Assembly (NCBI GenBank): GCA_902795095.1
Contig: CADBKB010000046.1
Span: forward strand, 11,089-27,067
Reading direction: 5' to 3'
DNA length: 15,979 nucleotides
From: Oscillospiraceae bacterium
GTDB taxonomy: Bacteria > Bacillota_A > Clostridia > Oscillospirales > Oscillospiraceae
Made by a program: the position numbers and the translations under genes. Below are positions 1-7,152 of the stretch, in pieces. Numbering within the stretch: the first letter of the stretch is position 1; each line of letters begins with the position of its first letter. The notes beneath the pieces were generated by a model, which had not been told where the DNA came from, did no database searches, and saw nothing but the letters and a program-made list of their open reading frames with translations.

Positions 1-1
1 C

Positions 2-157
2 ACCGACCTGAAGCCCGGCGCCTTCTATGAGAAGGCCGTGGCCTGGGCGGTGGAGAACGAGGTCACCAACGGCCTGACAGCCACAACCTTCGACCCGGAT
101 GCCACCTGCACGAGAGGCCAGGTCGTGACCTTCCTGTACCGCGCCACCGCGGAATAA
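2..157 (+). CDS. S-layer homology (SLH) domain protein, C-terminal end (5' truncated)
   Basis: The window opens inside a reading frame that runs from base 2 to the TAA at 155-157. The 51 visible residues form the last SLH repeat of a surface protein: an aromatic-rich start (FYEKAVAWAVE), then NGLTATTFDPDATCTRGQ and VTFLYRATAE at the C terminus. SLH repeats bind secondary cell-wall polymers and hold secreted proteins on the Gram-positive cell surface. The N-terminal part, which would carry the signal peptide and any enzymatic domain, lies outside the window, so the function of the whole protein cannot be told. A strong terminator follows at 203-240. Confidence 0.85.
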   Translation, partial: TDLKPGAFYEKAVAWAVENEVTNGLTATTFDPDATCTRGQVVTFLYRATAE

Positions 158-202
158 GGACACGGCCGAAGCGCTGAGCGTGGGAATAACCGTATAAAAC
201 TC

Positions 203-240
203 CGCCGGGGCTGCACAGGCAGCCCCGGCGTTGGTTTTTA
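203..240 (+). terminator. Rho-independent terminator of the SLH protein gene
   Basis: An 11-bp perfect stem (203-213 with 220-230, CGCCGGGGCTG and its complement) closes a 6-nt loop and is followed by a T-rich run (231-240). It lies 45 bases after the stop codon of the SLH gene. Confidence 0.88.
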
Positions 241-278
241 TTACATATGCGCTGCGATGGCAGATCTTTGCTCTTGCC

Positions 279-325
279 AAAAAAAGAAATCCGAACGCCG
301 TCCCGATGGGAACGAGGTTCGGATT
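279..325 (-). terminator. Terminator of tRNA-Val
   Basis: Read on the minus strand, the tRNA 3' end (335) is followed by AATCCGAAC (325-317) pairing with GTTCGGATT (296-288). A second inner hairpin (CGTTCCC with GGGACG) sits inside this stem, and a run of seven T follows (285-279). The hairpin and T-tract fit a factor-independent terminator for the single tRNA gene. Confidence 0.8.
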
Positions 326-334
326 ACTGGAAGA

Positions 335-411
335 TGGTGGAGACTACTGGACTCGAACCAGTGACCTCCTGCGTGTGAAGCAGGCGCTCTAACCAGCTGA
401 GCTAAGCCTCC
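335..411 (-). tRNA. tRNA-Val (anticodon CAC)
   Basis: On the minus strand a 77-nt cloverleaf runs from 411 to 335. The acceptor stem is GGAGGCT paired with AGTCTCC (one G-T pair), the D-arm starts TAGCTCAGCTGG, the anticodon stem is CCTGC/GCAGG with loop TTCACAC, and the T-arm is ACTGG-TTCGAGT-CCAGT. The discriminator is A and CCA is encoded (337-335). The anticodon CAC (377-375) reads GUG valine codons. It is flanked by its own promoter (424-452) and terminator (279-325), so it is a one-gene unit. Confidence 0.96.
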
Positions 412-423
412 AGAACGTGATTT

Positions 424-452
424 ATTATAACAGCACGGCGAAGAAAAATCAA
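424..452 (-). promoter_or_regulatory. Sigma-A type promoter of tRNA-Val
   Basis: On the minus strand TTGATT (452-447), a 17-nt spacer and a consensus TATAAT (429-424) lie 12 nt before the tRNA 5' end. Spacing and -10 match the housekeeping consensus. Confidence 0.8.
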
Positions 453-508
453 GACCTATTTTTTCGGTTTTTCTGCGGCTTATTTTTGCGTTTTCCCACC
501 CGGACCCC

Positions 509-537
509 TTGCAATCAATGTAATTATTTGTTACAAT
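509..537 (+). promoter_or_regulatory. Sigma-A type promoter of the xth operon
   Basis: TTGCAA (509-514), 17-nt spacer, TACAAT (532-537), in an AT-rich gap directly before the exonuclease gene. It is the only clear promoter before xth and the overlapping SLH-NlpC gene, so both are probably transcribed from it. Confidence 0.75.
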
Positions 538-574
538 ATTTTTACCATTTGTTATGAAACGAGGGATCGTCCGC

Positions 575-1345
575 GTGAAACTGATCTCCTGGAATGTCAA
601 CGGCCTGCGTGCCTGTGTGCAGAAGGGTTTTTATGATTTCTTCGGCGCCGCCGATGCAGATTGCTTCTGCCTGCAGGAGACCAAAATGCAGCCGGGGCAG
701 CTCACGGTGGATACCCCGGGCTATGCCCAGTACTGGAATAGCGCAGAGAAGAAGGGCTATTCCGGCACAGCCATCTTCACCCGGCAGCAGCCGCTGTCCG
801 TCGCCTACGGCGTGGGCGTGGAGGAGCTGGACCGGGAGGGCCGGCTGATCACCCTGGAATTCGAGCATTTTTATCTGGTCACCTGCTATACGCCCAATGC
901 CCAGGACGGCCTGAAGCGGCTGGACCATCGCATGGCATGGGACGACGCCTTCCGTACATATCTTTCCCGGCTGGACGCAGTCAAACCGGTGATCGCCTGC
1001 GGCGACCTGAACGTGGCCCATCAGGAGATCGACCTCAAGAATCCCAAGTCCAACCGCGGCAACGCGGGCTTCTCCGACGAGGAGCGGGGCAAGTTCACCG
1101 AGCTGCTGGCAGCGGGCTTCACTGACTCCTTCCGGCTGCTCTATCCCGACCTCACAGGGGCCTATTCCTGGTGGAGCTACCGCTTCAACGCCAGGGCGAA
1201 CAATGCCGGATGGCGCATCGACTATTTCCTGGTGTCCACGCGCCTGGCCCCCTTCATCACGCAGACGCCCATCTATTCCGATGTATTTGGCTCGGATCAC
1301 TGCCCTGTGGGCTTGATCCTCGATGAGAAAGGAGCTTTTTCATGA
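575..1345 (+). CDS. xth: Exodeoxyribonuclease III (AP endonuclease, EEP family)
   Basis: This is a Mg-dependent base-excision repair enzyme that cuts 5' to abasic sites and has 3'-5' exonuclease and 3'-phosphatase activity. The 256 residues start with [12 protein letters not shown] and carry the family signatures in order: N7, the metal-binding E35 in LQETKM, Y105 in CYTPNA, D144 and N146 in CGDLNVAH, D216 in WRIDYFL, and the D241-H242 pair in GSDHCP. Length matches the usual 250-265 aa. I chose the GTG at 575 because GAGGG (561-565) sits 9 nt upstream and the protein then begins exactly at the conserved KLISWN. The in-frame ATG at 554 would add seven residues and has no SD sequence. The last bases overlap the ATG of the SLH-NlpC gene (ATGA), which indicates translational coupling. 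Confidence 0.93.
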   Translation: MKLISWNVNGLRACVQKGFYDFFGAADADCFCLQETKMQPGQLTVDTPGYAQYWNSAEKKGYSGTAIFTRQQPLSVAYGVGVEELDREGRLITLEFEHFYLVTCYTPNAQDGLKRLDHRMAWDDAFRTYLSRLDAVKPVIACGDLNVAHQEIDLKNPKSNRGNAGFSDEERGKFTELLAAGFTDSFRLLYPDLTGAYSWWSYRFNARANNAGWRIDYFLVSTRLAPFITQTPIYSDVFGSDHCPVGLILDEKGAFS

Positions 1346-2973
1346 TTTCCCGCAGATTTCGCCGCCCGCTGCGCGGCTTGATATGCCTGCTGCTGTGCCT
1401 GTGCATGGTTCTGCCGGCGCTTGCGTATACAGGCGTCAGCAACTGGGCCAAGGAGGATGTTCAGGCGGCGGAGAACCTGGGCATCGTGCCCGAATCCCTG
1501 CAGAAGCGGGACCTCACCACCTCCATGAGCCGCATGGAGATGTGCCATATGGCGGTGAACGCATTCGAGAAGCTCACCGGCAGCAGCCTGTACCCCTCCA
1601 AGCTCGACCATTTCTCCGATACCCGCGACGCGGACATCTGTGTGGCCTATGAGCTGGGCATCGTCGGCGGCTTTCCCGACGGCACCTTCCGCCCCACGAA
1701 CCCCATCACCCGCCAGGAATTTGCCAAGGTCACGGGCAACTTTCTGAACGCCCTGGGCTGGTCGGAGGACGCGCAGATCCTGAGCGCCTTTGCCGACGAG
1801 GGACGGCTGTCCAACTGGGCCAAGGCCGCCGCGGCGGATATGGTCCGCCTGGGCATCGTCGCCGGCGACAACAACAGTCAGCTCAACCCCGCGCAGTCCG
1901 TGTCCTATGAGCAGGCGTGCGTCCTGTTCTTCCGGGCCTACCATATGTTTGAAACCGATGAGGATTTCGGCGCCCTGGGCGCCGCGGAATCCGTGGACGA
2001 CAGCGAGATGGAATTCAACGGTCTGAGCAACTGGGCCAAGCCCACGGTGGCGCAGATGTATTCCATGCAGATGCTGCCGGAGTCCGCCCGGCAGGCCGTC
2101 ATGAATCAGCCCATCTCCCGCGGCGACCTGTGCGAGATGGCGATCCGGATCTATCAGAGCGTCAAGGGCGCGGCGCCCGCCGCCGACGCCGCATTCTCCG
2201 ACACCGATCGGCCGGAGGTATCCCAGGCCAAGGCCCTGGGCATCGTCAACGGCTATCCCGACGGCACCTTCCGCCCCGACGGCCTGCTGACCCGGGAGCA
2301 GATGTTCCAGATCAGCGAGAACCTGCTCACGGCCTGCGGCTATGCCGAGCAGACCGACGAGGCCCTGCTGCAGGCGGCCTTCGTCGACGCCGCTGGCATC
2401 GGCGGCTGGGCCAAGCCCTGCATCGCCACCCTCTACCGCATCGAGGTCATGCGCGGCGACAACCAGAGCCGCGCCCTGCCCCAGGCCCAGACCTCCTGCG
2501 AGCAGGCCATCGCTATGTTCATGCGAACCCTCAAGCAGGTGGGCAAGTGGTATCAGAATCATCCGCTGAGCAAGATCACCGGCCCCATGACCTCGCCGAA
2601 TGTGGCCCTGCAGGTGGTGGAGCTGGCCAAGAGCTTCGTGGGCTATCCCTACGTATGGGCGGGCGCCAGCCCCTCGATCGGCTTCGACTGCTCCGGCCTG
2701 GTCTACTATGTCTATAAGCAGTTCGGCTACAACCTCTACCGTGCCGGCGACGGACAGGCCAACAATGGCATCGCCGTCAAGGAGTCGGAGATGCTGCCCG
2801 GCGACATCATCATCTTCGCCAACAAGTACACCGGCGCCATCCAGCATGTGGGACTTTACATCGGCGACGGTATGATGGTCCACGCCCAATCCAGCCGGAC
2901 CGGCGTGGTGATCAGCCGCTACGATTACGATCAGAACAAGTACATCTACACCATCCGCCGCATCATCTATTGA
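1342..2973 (+). CDS. Secreted SLH-domain NlpC/P60 (C40) peptidoglycan endopeptidase
   Basis: A 543-aa exported wall hydrolase, expected to cut peptide stems of peptidoglycan at the cell surface. Residues 1-28 are a signal peptide: RRFRR, a hydrophobic run, then a likely cut after ALA28. Residues about 30-400 hold two sets of SLH repeats, each opening with a SNWAK motif and containing GIV-G-PDGTFRP (near residues 104 and 300); an acidic linker (about 210-225) separates them. The C-terminal NlpC/P60 domain starts near 425 with [16 protein letters not shown]. It has the catalytic Cys450 in FDCSGLV, His502 in [10 protein letters not shown] and a third polar residue, probably His514 in MMVHAQSS. 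All catalytic residues are present, so it should be active. Its start overlaps the xth stop. The pairing with a DNA repair gene looks like chance operon neighbourhood. It converges on the minus-strand gene at 2963-3373, with an 11-bp overlap and no terminator visible between them. Confidence 0.93.
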   Translation: MISRRFRRPLRGLICLLLCLCMVLPALAYTGVSNWAKEDVQAAENLGIVPESLQKRDLTTSMSRMEMCHMAVNAFEKLTGSSLYPSKLDHFSDTRDADICVAYELGIVGGFPDGTFRPTNPITRQEFAKVTGNFLNALGWSEDAQILSAFADEGRLSNWAKAAAADMVRLGIVAGDNNSQLNPAQSVSYEQACVLFFRAYHMFETDEDFGALGAAESVDDSEMEFNGLSNWAKPTVAQMYSMQMLPESARQAVMNQPISRGDLCEMAIRIYQSVKGAAPAADAAFSDTDRPEVSQAKALGIVNGYPDGTFRPDGLLTREQMFQISENLLTACGYAEQTDEALLQAAFVDAAGIGGWAKPCIATLYRIEVMRGDNQSRALPQAQTSCEQAIAMFMRTLKQVGKWYQNHPLSKITGPMTSPNVALQVVELAKSFVGYPYVWAGASPSIGFDCSGLVYYVYKQFGYNLYRAGDGQANNGIAVKESEMLPGDIIIFANKYTGAIQHVGLYIGDGMMVHAQSSRTGVVISRYDYDQNKYIYTIRRIIY

Positions 2974-3373
2974 TGGGACGCAGATAGATCCCGTCCCCCA
3001 GCCGGAACGCCTGAAGCCGTCCCGGCGCGGTGGGGAAAATCATGGGACCGTCCGTGCGCCAGGCGGCCGCCGCTTCGGCGCCCAGGGGCGTGAAGCGGAT
3101 CAGCCCCTCGCCCGAGGGCTGCCACCCGCCGTCGGCGGGACACCAGGCCACGGCCAGCCCCGGCGGCGCCGGCAGGCGGTCGCGGCTGACCCGGGTGCGG
3201 AGCGTCAGTGCATCCCCCTCCGGGCAGAATACGCCGAAGGCTTCGCCGTCGAGGTACAGCCGCAGCAGCGTCCCGGCCGGGGCGATGCGGGCGGAAATCT
3301 GTCGGTAGAGCCCCGCATCCCGGATGCTGAGCCGCCCCACCGGCGCGCCAAGGCGAATAATATCCAGTTCCAT
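2963..3373 (-). CDS. Conserved-looking hypothetical protein (136 aa)
   Basis: A 136-aa soluble protein starting MELDIIRLGAPVGRLSI. The first 70 residues look like a small beta-sandwich fold: alternating strands such as LLRLYLDGEAFGVFCPEG and LTLRTRVSRDRLP. The second half has CPADGGWQPSGEG and a C-terminal [13 protein letters not shown] do not recognise a named family. There is no signal peptide or membrane segment. The SD GGAGG (3386-3382, 8 nt before the ATG) lies inside a perfect 13-bp hairpin, so translation may be controlled. It follows the small zinc-ribbon gene by 42 bases on the same strand and is probably cotranscribed. The coding strand was chosen over the opposite long frames because of the SD and the natural composition of the protein. 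Confidence 0.65.
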   Translation of the reverse strand: MELDIIRLGAPVGRLSIRDAGLYRQISARIAPAGTLLRLYLDGEAFGVFCPEGDALTLRTRVSRDRLPAPPGLAVAWCPADGGWQPSGEGLIRFTPLGAEAAAAWRTDGPMIFPTAPGRLQAFRLGDGIYLRPINR

Positions 3374-3378
3374 ACGAA

Positions 3379-3410
3379 ACGCCTCCGTGCAAGCCTATGC
3401 ACGGAGGCGT
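3379..3410 (-). promoter_or_regulatory. Perfect 13-bp hairpin that buries a Shine-Dalgarno site
   Basis: ACGCCTCCGTGCA (3379-3391) pairs perfectly with TGCACGGAGGCGT (3398-3410) around a 6-nt loop. On the minus strand the gene-proximal arm contains the SD GGAGG of the 136-aa gene. Only three T follow the stem, so it is a weak terminator candidate. It can either stop transcription from the upstream gene or hide the SD. Confidence 0.65.
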
Positions 3411-3415
3411 GTTTG

Positions 3416-3787
3416 TTATGTTTTTTTGATGAATTGGTTGCCGCATTTCGGGCAATGGATATTGATTTTTCCGCGGCCCCGGGGTACCCGGACGGTCTGG
3501 TGGCATCGGGGGCAGGAATAGTAGCGGCTTTCGCGATCGCGCAGCCGGTTGAGAAGCTGCATGAACCGCTGGTTTTCCAGGCGGCGGCGGTTGGCGTTGC
3601 GGGAGAACATGCGGTACAGGCAGAAGCCCAGGGGCACGTAGGACAGCACCGTCAGCAGGGGAAGGGAGAAGAGCATGCCGATGACGGCCAGCGCGACGCC
3701 GAGGATCAGCATGACATTGTTCAGCTGATCCGGCCCGTAGCGGCCGTACATAAAGCGCGCGAAGCGCTCTTTCCATCGCTGCATCAT
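3416..3787 (-). CDS. Small membrane protein with C-terminal zinc ribbon
   Basis: A 123-aa protein of unknown function. Residues 1-22 are basic and aromatic (MMQRWKERFARFMYGRYG). Two close hydrophobic segments at about 23-57 (NVMLILGVALAVIGMLFSL and LLTVLSYVPLGFCLY) form a membrane hairpin. A basic linker (MFSRNANRRRLENQR) leads to a C-terminal CPRC...CPKC zinc-ribbon-like motif (residues about 92-118) ending QFIKKT. Such TM plus zinc-ribbon proteins are common and uncharacterised in Clostridia. The start has GGAGG 6 nt upstream. A promoter is visible at 3834-3861, so this gene heads a two-gene unit with the 136-aa gene downstream. Confidence 0.75.
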   Translation of the reverse strand: MMQRWKERFARFMYGRYGPDQLNNVMLILGVALAVIGMLFSLPLLTVLSYVPLGFCLYRMFSRNANRRRLENQRFMQLLNRLRDRESRYYSCPRCHQTVRVPRGRGKINIHCPKCGNQFIKKT

Positions 3788-3833
3788 CGTGATCCTCCCA
3801 TAGGCTTGCCATGAAATCGGTTTCGATATCCCT

Positions 3834-3861
3834 ATTATAGTGAGGAACGCCGGATTTTCAA
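3834..3861 (-). promoter_or_regulatory. Sigma-A type promoter of the zinc-ribbon gene
   Basis: On the minus strand TTGAAA (3861-3856), 16-nt spacer, TATAAT (3839-3834). It lies 46 nt before the start codon and just beyond the end of the EamA gene. Confidence 0.7.
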
Positions 3862-3889
3862 CCGATTGCGCCGGAAGTTTACGAAATGT

Positions 3890-4780
3890 TCACTTTTTCT
3901 CCGCGATGCTCAGAATCGACACGGCGCCGAGGATCAGAGCTATGCCCGCCAGGGCGTCGGCGCTGACCGACTCGCCGTAGGCGATCAGTCCCACCAGCGC
4001 GCCGAAGACCAGCTCCAGGGAGGCAACAACGGAGGCCCGGCCCGTTTCGAGGAAGCGCAGACCGTTGGTATAGAGCACGAAGGCGGCAAAGCCGGTGATG
4101 AGGCCGTGCAGTGCCATGGGCACAAGCAGCGACGGCTGGGCCGCTGCCGCGGCGAAGATCTCGCCGGGGTGGGAGAAGAGCAGGCAGCCCAGGGCGCAGA
4201 AGGCGAAGGAATAGAAGGTGACGGTCCAGCTGTTGTAGCCGCGGTCCAGTGCGAACCGGCCGAAGATCGAGTAGAGCGCATAGCTCAGACCGGAGCCGAG
4301 CCCCAGCAGCAGGGCCGTGGGCGTGAGAGAGAGCCTGCCCCGGGCGATGCCGGAAACAAGGGCGCAGCCGATGAAGGCGAGGACCAGGCACAGCAGCTTC
4401 CGCCGGGTCATGCGCTCGTGGAAAAACACCAGGCTCATGAGCATCACAAAGGTCGGCGCCGTGTACAGCAGCGTGCCCGCCAGGGCCAGGCTTGTCACCT
4501 GCACGGCCTGGTTATAGCAGAAATTCATGCACAGCAGGCTGAGAATGCCGGCTCCTGCGAAGCACCACAGATCCCGCAGCCGGATGCGCAGCAGTTCCCG
4601 GTGGAAAAGCAGAAGGTAGACGGCCATGGCGGCAAGTCCGACGCCCATGCGGATGAGGGTGATCTCCCACACGCCCAGCCCGGCGGCGGACAGGGCGCGC
4701 ACAAACAGGCCGATGATGCTCCAGCAGGCCGCGGCCAGGAGCACCAGGACCGTACCGAGGATGGATTTACGACGCTTCAT
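3890..4780 (-). CDS. EamA/DMT-superfamily transporter
   Basis: A 296-aa inner-membrane protein of the drug/metabolite transporter superfamily, two EamA domains of about five transmembrane helices each. The first half opens with LGTVLVLLAAACWSIIGLFVRAL, the usual EamA start (a Trp-Ser/Gly after small residues). It includes the conserved YNQAVQVTSLALAGTLLYTAPTFVMLMSL block. The second half repeats the pattern with SGLSYALYSIFGRFAL and ETGRASVVASLELVFGALVG. The substrate cannot be told; relatives export amino acids or metabolites. The start overlaps the end of nth by 14 bp and has only a weak SD, so translation is probably coupled to nth. No clear terminator is seen after it; the promoter of the next minus-strand gene follows within 30 bases. 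Confidence 0.88.
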   Translation of the reverse strand: MKRRKSILGTVLVLLAAACWSIIGLFVRALSAAGLGVWEITLIRMGVGLAAMAVYLLLFHRELLRIRLRDLWCFAGAGILSLLCMNFCYNQAVQVTSLALAGTLLYTAPTFVMLMSLVFFHERMTRRKLLCLVLAFIGCALVSGIARGRLSLTPTALLLGLGSGLSYALYSIFGRFALDRGYNSWTVTFYSFAFCALGCLLFSHPGEIFAAAAAQPSLLVPMALHGLITGFAAFVLYTNGLRFLETGRASVVASLELVFGALVGLIAYGESVSADALAGIALILGAVSILSIAEKK

Positions 4781-5402
4781 AGGCTTTACAGTAGGGGGCG
4801 AGGGAGCAAAGGCCGCACTTCGGCGCCCGGGCGACGCACACGGCGCGGCCGTGGAGCACGATGCGGTGGCAGAAATCGCTGCTTTTCTCAGGAGGCAGGA
4901 TCTCCCGGAGCTGACGCTCGATCTTTTCCGGGTCCTTGCCGCTGGCCAGGCCCAGCTTGTTGCAGATGCGGATGCAGTGGGTGTCCACCACCACGGCGCC
5001 GGGCTTTCCGTAGATATCCCCCAGCAGCAGGTTCGCGGTCTTGCGCCCTACGCCGGGGAGCCTGAGCAGCTCCTCCATGGTGTCGGGCACTCTGCCGCCG
5101 TAATCCGAAAGCAGCATCTGGCAGGCCAGCACGATGTCCCTGGCCTTGTGCTTGTAGAAGCCGCAGGAATGGACGTAGCGCTCCACCTCCGCCACGTCGG
5201 CCCGGGCGAAGGATTCCAGGGTGGGATAGCGTGCAAACAGCGCCGGCGTGACCATATTGACCCGTGCGTCGGTGCATTGGGCCGACAGCCGCACGGCGAT
5301 CATCAGCTCATAGTCCTTCTGGGACTGCAGAGCGCACAGCGCCTCGGGATAGTCCTTCTCCAGCGCCCGGATGACGCCCTCGACCCGTTCGGAAAGCTCC
5401 AT
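4767..5402 (-). CDS. nth: Endonuclease III (DNA glycosylase/AP lyase)
   Basis: A base-excision repair glycosylase for oxidised pyrimidines with AP-lyase activity. The 211 residues equal the length of the E. coli enzyme. The helix-hairpin-helix motif LPGVGRKTAN carries the catalytic Lys121, VVVDTHCIRI carries the catalytic Asp140, and C189-X6-C196-X2-C199-X5-C205 binds the 4Fe-4S cluster. The frame is open far upstream (antisense to rarA), so the start had to be chosen. ATG 5402 has the run AAGGGGG 7 nt upstream, while ATG 5408 sits 1 nt from that run. It is the first gene of an operon with the EamA transporter and diverges from rarA. Confidence 0.94.
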   Translation of the reverse strand: MELSERVEGVIRALEKDYPEALCALQSQKDYELMIAVRLSAQCTDARVNMVTPALFARYPTLESFARADVAEVERYVHSCGFYKHKARDIVLACQMLLSDYGGRVPDTMEELLRLPGVGRKTANLLLGDIYGKPGAVVVDTHCIRICNKLGLASGKDPEKIERQLREILPPEKSSDFCHRIVLHGRAVCVARAPKCGLCSLAPYCKAYEAS

Positions 5403-5425
5403 GTCCATTCCCCCTTTTTCTGCAA

Positions 5426-5454
5426 AGTATAGCAAAATATTTTCCTCCGCGCAA
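5426..5454 (-). promoter_or_regulatory. Sigma-A type promoter of nth
   Basis: On the minus strand TTGCGC (5454-5449), 17-nt spacer, TATACT (5431-5426), about 24 nt before the nth start. It is back-to-back with the rarA promoter; the two -35 boxes are 5 bp apart. Confidence 0.7.
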
Positions 5455-5459
5455 GTCCC

Positions 5460-5487
5460 TTGACATCGGGGGCAAATGCGATAAAAT
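5460..5487 (+). promoter_or_regulatory. Sigma-A type promoter of rarA
   Basis: TTGACA (5460-5465), 16-nt spacer, TAAAAT (5482-5487), 26 nt before the rarA ATG. It has a perfect -35 and is divergent from the nth promoter. Confidence 0.75.
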
Positions 5488-5513
5488 AAACAAAACAGAA
5501 GGGAGGCGATCGC

Positions 5514-6779
5514 ATGTATCAGCCGCTGGCGGACGAGCTCCGTCCCACGACCCTGGACGAGGTCTATGGCCAGGAGGAGATCCTGGGCGAGGGGAAGATG
5601 CTGCGCCGCCTGATCGAATCCGGCAAGATCCCGAATCTGATCTTCTACGGTCCCTCCGGCACCGGCAAGACCACCGTGGCCAATATCATTGCCGAGCGCA
5701 CCAAGCGCAAGCTCTGCAAGCTCAACGCCACCACGGCTTCCACCGCGGATATCAAGGAGATCGTCGCCCAGCTCGATACCATGCTGGCGCCCAACGGCGT
5801 GCTTCTGTACCTGGACGAGATCCAGTCCTTCAACAAAAAACAGCAGCAGACGCTGCTGGAGCACATCGAAAACGGCAAGATCACCCTCATCGCATCCACC
5901 ACGGAGAACCCCTATTTTTACGTTTTCAACGCCATTTTGAGCCGCTCGACGGTGTTCGAGTTCAAGCAGATCTCTCCCGCGGCGGCCATGCAGGTGGTGC
6001 GGCGGGGCATCGACTATATGCGTGAAAAAACGGGTCTCGCCGTGCGCGCCGAGGAAGGCGCCCTGGAGCACATCGCCTTCTCCTGCGGGGGCGATCTGCG
6101 CAAGGCCCTCAACGCCGTGGAGGTGCTGTTCTCCGCCGCCGGAGCCGATACGCAGACGCTGGAAATCACGCTGGACGACGCCAGGACCGTGACCCAGCGC
6201 TCCGCCATGCGCTATGACCGGGACGGCGACAGCCATTTCGACTGTCTGTCCGCCCTGATGAAGTCCATACGCGGCTCGGACCCCGACGCGGCGATCCACT
6301 ATCTGGCGAGGTTTCTGGAGGCGGGGGATCTGCCCGCCTGCTGCCGCCGGATCCTGTGCTCCGCCTGCGAGGATATCGGCCTGGCCTATCCGCTGGCCAT
6401 CCCCATCGTCAAAGCCTGCGTGGACAGCGCCCTGCAGCTGGGTCTGCCCGAGGCGAGGCTGCCCCTGGCGGACGCGGTGCTGTTCCTGGCCACCTGCCCG
6501 AAGTCCAATTCCGGCTGCATGGCCATCGACACGGCTCTGGGCGACGTGCGCCGCGGTAAAACCGGCCCCATTCCCCGCGAGCTGCAGAATGTCCATGCCG
6601 ACAGCGCAGGTCAGGAGCGGGAGCAGGGCTATCTGTATCCCCACAATTATCCCCACAACTGGGTCGCCCAGCAGTATCTGCCCGACGCCCTGGTGGGTAC
6701 GAAATACTATCAGCCCGGGCAGAATAAAGCGGAACAGGCCGCGAAGCGCTACTGGGATGAGATCAAAGGAGGCAAATGA
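5514..6779 (+). CDS. rarA: Replication-associated recombination protein A (RarA/MgsA AAA+ ATPase)
   Basis: An AAA+ ATPase of the clamp-loader-like RarA/WRNIP1 family that acts at stalled replication forks, in the cytoplasm. The 421-aa length is typical. It starts YQPLADELRPTTLDEVYGQ and has the Walker A motif GPSGTGKT (46-53), Walker B LLYLDE (97-102), sensor-1 STTENP (128-133) and the arginine-finger region LSRS (142-145). The C-terminal tetramerisation region includes MKSIRGSDPDAAIHYLARFLEAGD. GGGAGG lies upstream at good distance of the ATG. Its TGA overlaps the start of the DUF951 gene. The shared divergent region with nth places two genome-maintenance genes head to head. Confidence 0.94.
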   Translation: MYQPLADELRPTTLDEVYGQEEILGEGKMLRRLIESGKIPNLIFYGPSGTGKTTVANIIAERTKRKLCKLNATTASTADIKEIVAQLDTMLAPNGVLLYLDEIQSFNKKQQQTLLEHIENGKITLIASTTENPYFYVFNAILSRSTVFEFKQISPAAAMQVVRRGIDYMREKTGLAVRAEEGALEHIAFSCGGDLRKALNAVEVLFSAAGADTQTLEITLDDARTVTQRSAMRYDRDGDSHFDCLSALMKSIRGSDPDAAIHYLARFLEAGDLPACCRRILCSACEDIGLAYPLAIPIVKACVDSALQLGLPEARLPLADAVLFLATCPKSNSGCMAIDTALGDVRRGKTGPIPRELQNVHADSAGQEREQGYLYPHNYPHNWVAQQYLPDALVGTKYYQPGQNKAEQAAKRYWDEIKGGK

Positions 6780-6961
6780 TGGACGTCAGACTCGGCGACG
6801 TGCTGGTGATGAAGAAGCCCCACCCCTGTGGAAGCAGACAGTGGACCGTCATGCGCACGGGCATGGATTTCCGCCTCAAATGCCTGGGCTGCGGCCATGA
6901 GGTGCTTCTGCCCCGCAGCAAAGCGGAGAAAAACATCCGGGAAATACAGCGGGAGAAATGA
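6779..6961 (+). CDS. DUF951 family protein (YyzM-like)
   Basis: A 60-aa soluble protein. The MKKPHPCGSRQW start motif and MDFRLKCLGCGHEVLLPRSKAEKNI pattern identify DUF951 (B. subtilis YyzM is a member). Cys17, Cys35 and Cys38 could bind a metal ion; the function of the family is unknown. Two adjacent ATG codons exist (6776 and 6779). AGGAGG (6767-6772) is 3 nt from the first and 6 nt from the second, so I prefer 6779. It overlaps the rarA stop by one base and is in the same transcription unit. Confidence 0.88.
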   Translation: MDVRLGDVLVMKKPHPCGSRQWTVMRTGMDFRLKCLGCGHEVLLPRSKAEKNIREIQREK

Positions 6962-7066
6962 TTCTCGACGGCACGCGCCCGGCGCGCGGCGCAATCGCGC
7001 TCGACGCTGGCCAAAACGCGCCGCCCCGGGGCGCAACACACCGGGAAATTGAAAAACCGCACGACG

Positions 7067-7106
7067 AACAGGCCACGATCCCCCTCGGGATTGCGACCTG
7101 TTTTTT
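7067..7106 (+). terminator. Probable terminator of the rarA-DUF951 operon
   Basis: AACAGG (7067-7072) pairs with CCTGTT (7097-7102). An inner stem has two mismatches (ACGATCCC against GGGATTGCG), and a run of six T (7101-7106) follows. It separates the rarA unit from spoIIGA. The GC-rich 106 bases before it (6962-7066) contain a 12-bp palindrome CGCCCCGGGGCG (7022-7033) and no gene I can support. Confidence 0.55.
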
Positions 7107-7125
7107 GCGCCCGGTCCGCTACAAT
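7091..7125 (+). promoter_or_regulatory. Possible promoter of spoIIGA-sigE
   Basis: TACAAT (7120-7125) lies 27 nt before the GTG start. TTGCGA (7091-7096) is 23 nt further upstream. Spo0A-activated spoIIG promoters in Bacillus have an unusually long spacer of 22 nt, so this arrangement is suggestive. I do not see a convincing Spo0A box (TGTCGAA-like), and the -35 overlaps the terminator. Confidence 0.4.
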
Positions 7126-7152
7126 GGAGCAAAGGCGCAGGGGAGGCGGGCT

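Noticed and set aside
1297..2889. 530-aa open frame on the minus strand opposite the SLH-NlpC gene
   Set aside because: Composition is Gly/His/Gln/Ala-rich with no recognisable domain, there is no SD, and it is fully antisense to a clearly real gene. It is a GC-skew shadow.
3866..5065. 399-aa open frame on the plus strand opposite the EamA and nth genes
   Set aside because: Low-complexity Gln/Gly/Glu/His/Arg-rich translation, antisense to two recognised genes.
5403..6656. N-terminal extension of nth by more than 400 codons, antisense to rarA
   Set aside because: The extension has shadow composition. ATG 5402 has a well-placed SD, a promoter directly upstream, and gives the exact family length.
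6958..7152. Upstream extension of spoIIGA starting at 6958
   Set aside because: The extra 65 codons contain the terminator region and GC-rich palindromes and resemble nothing. GTG 7153 has an SD and begins with the family N-terminus.
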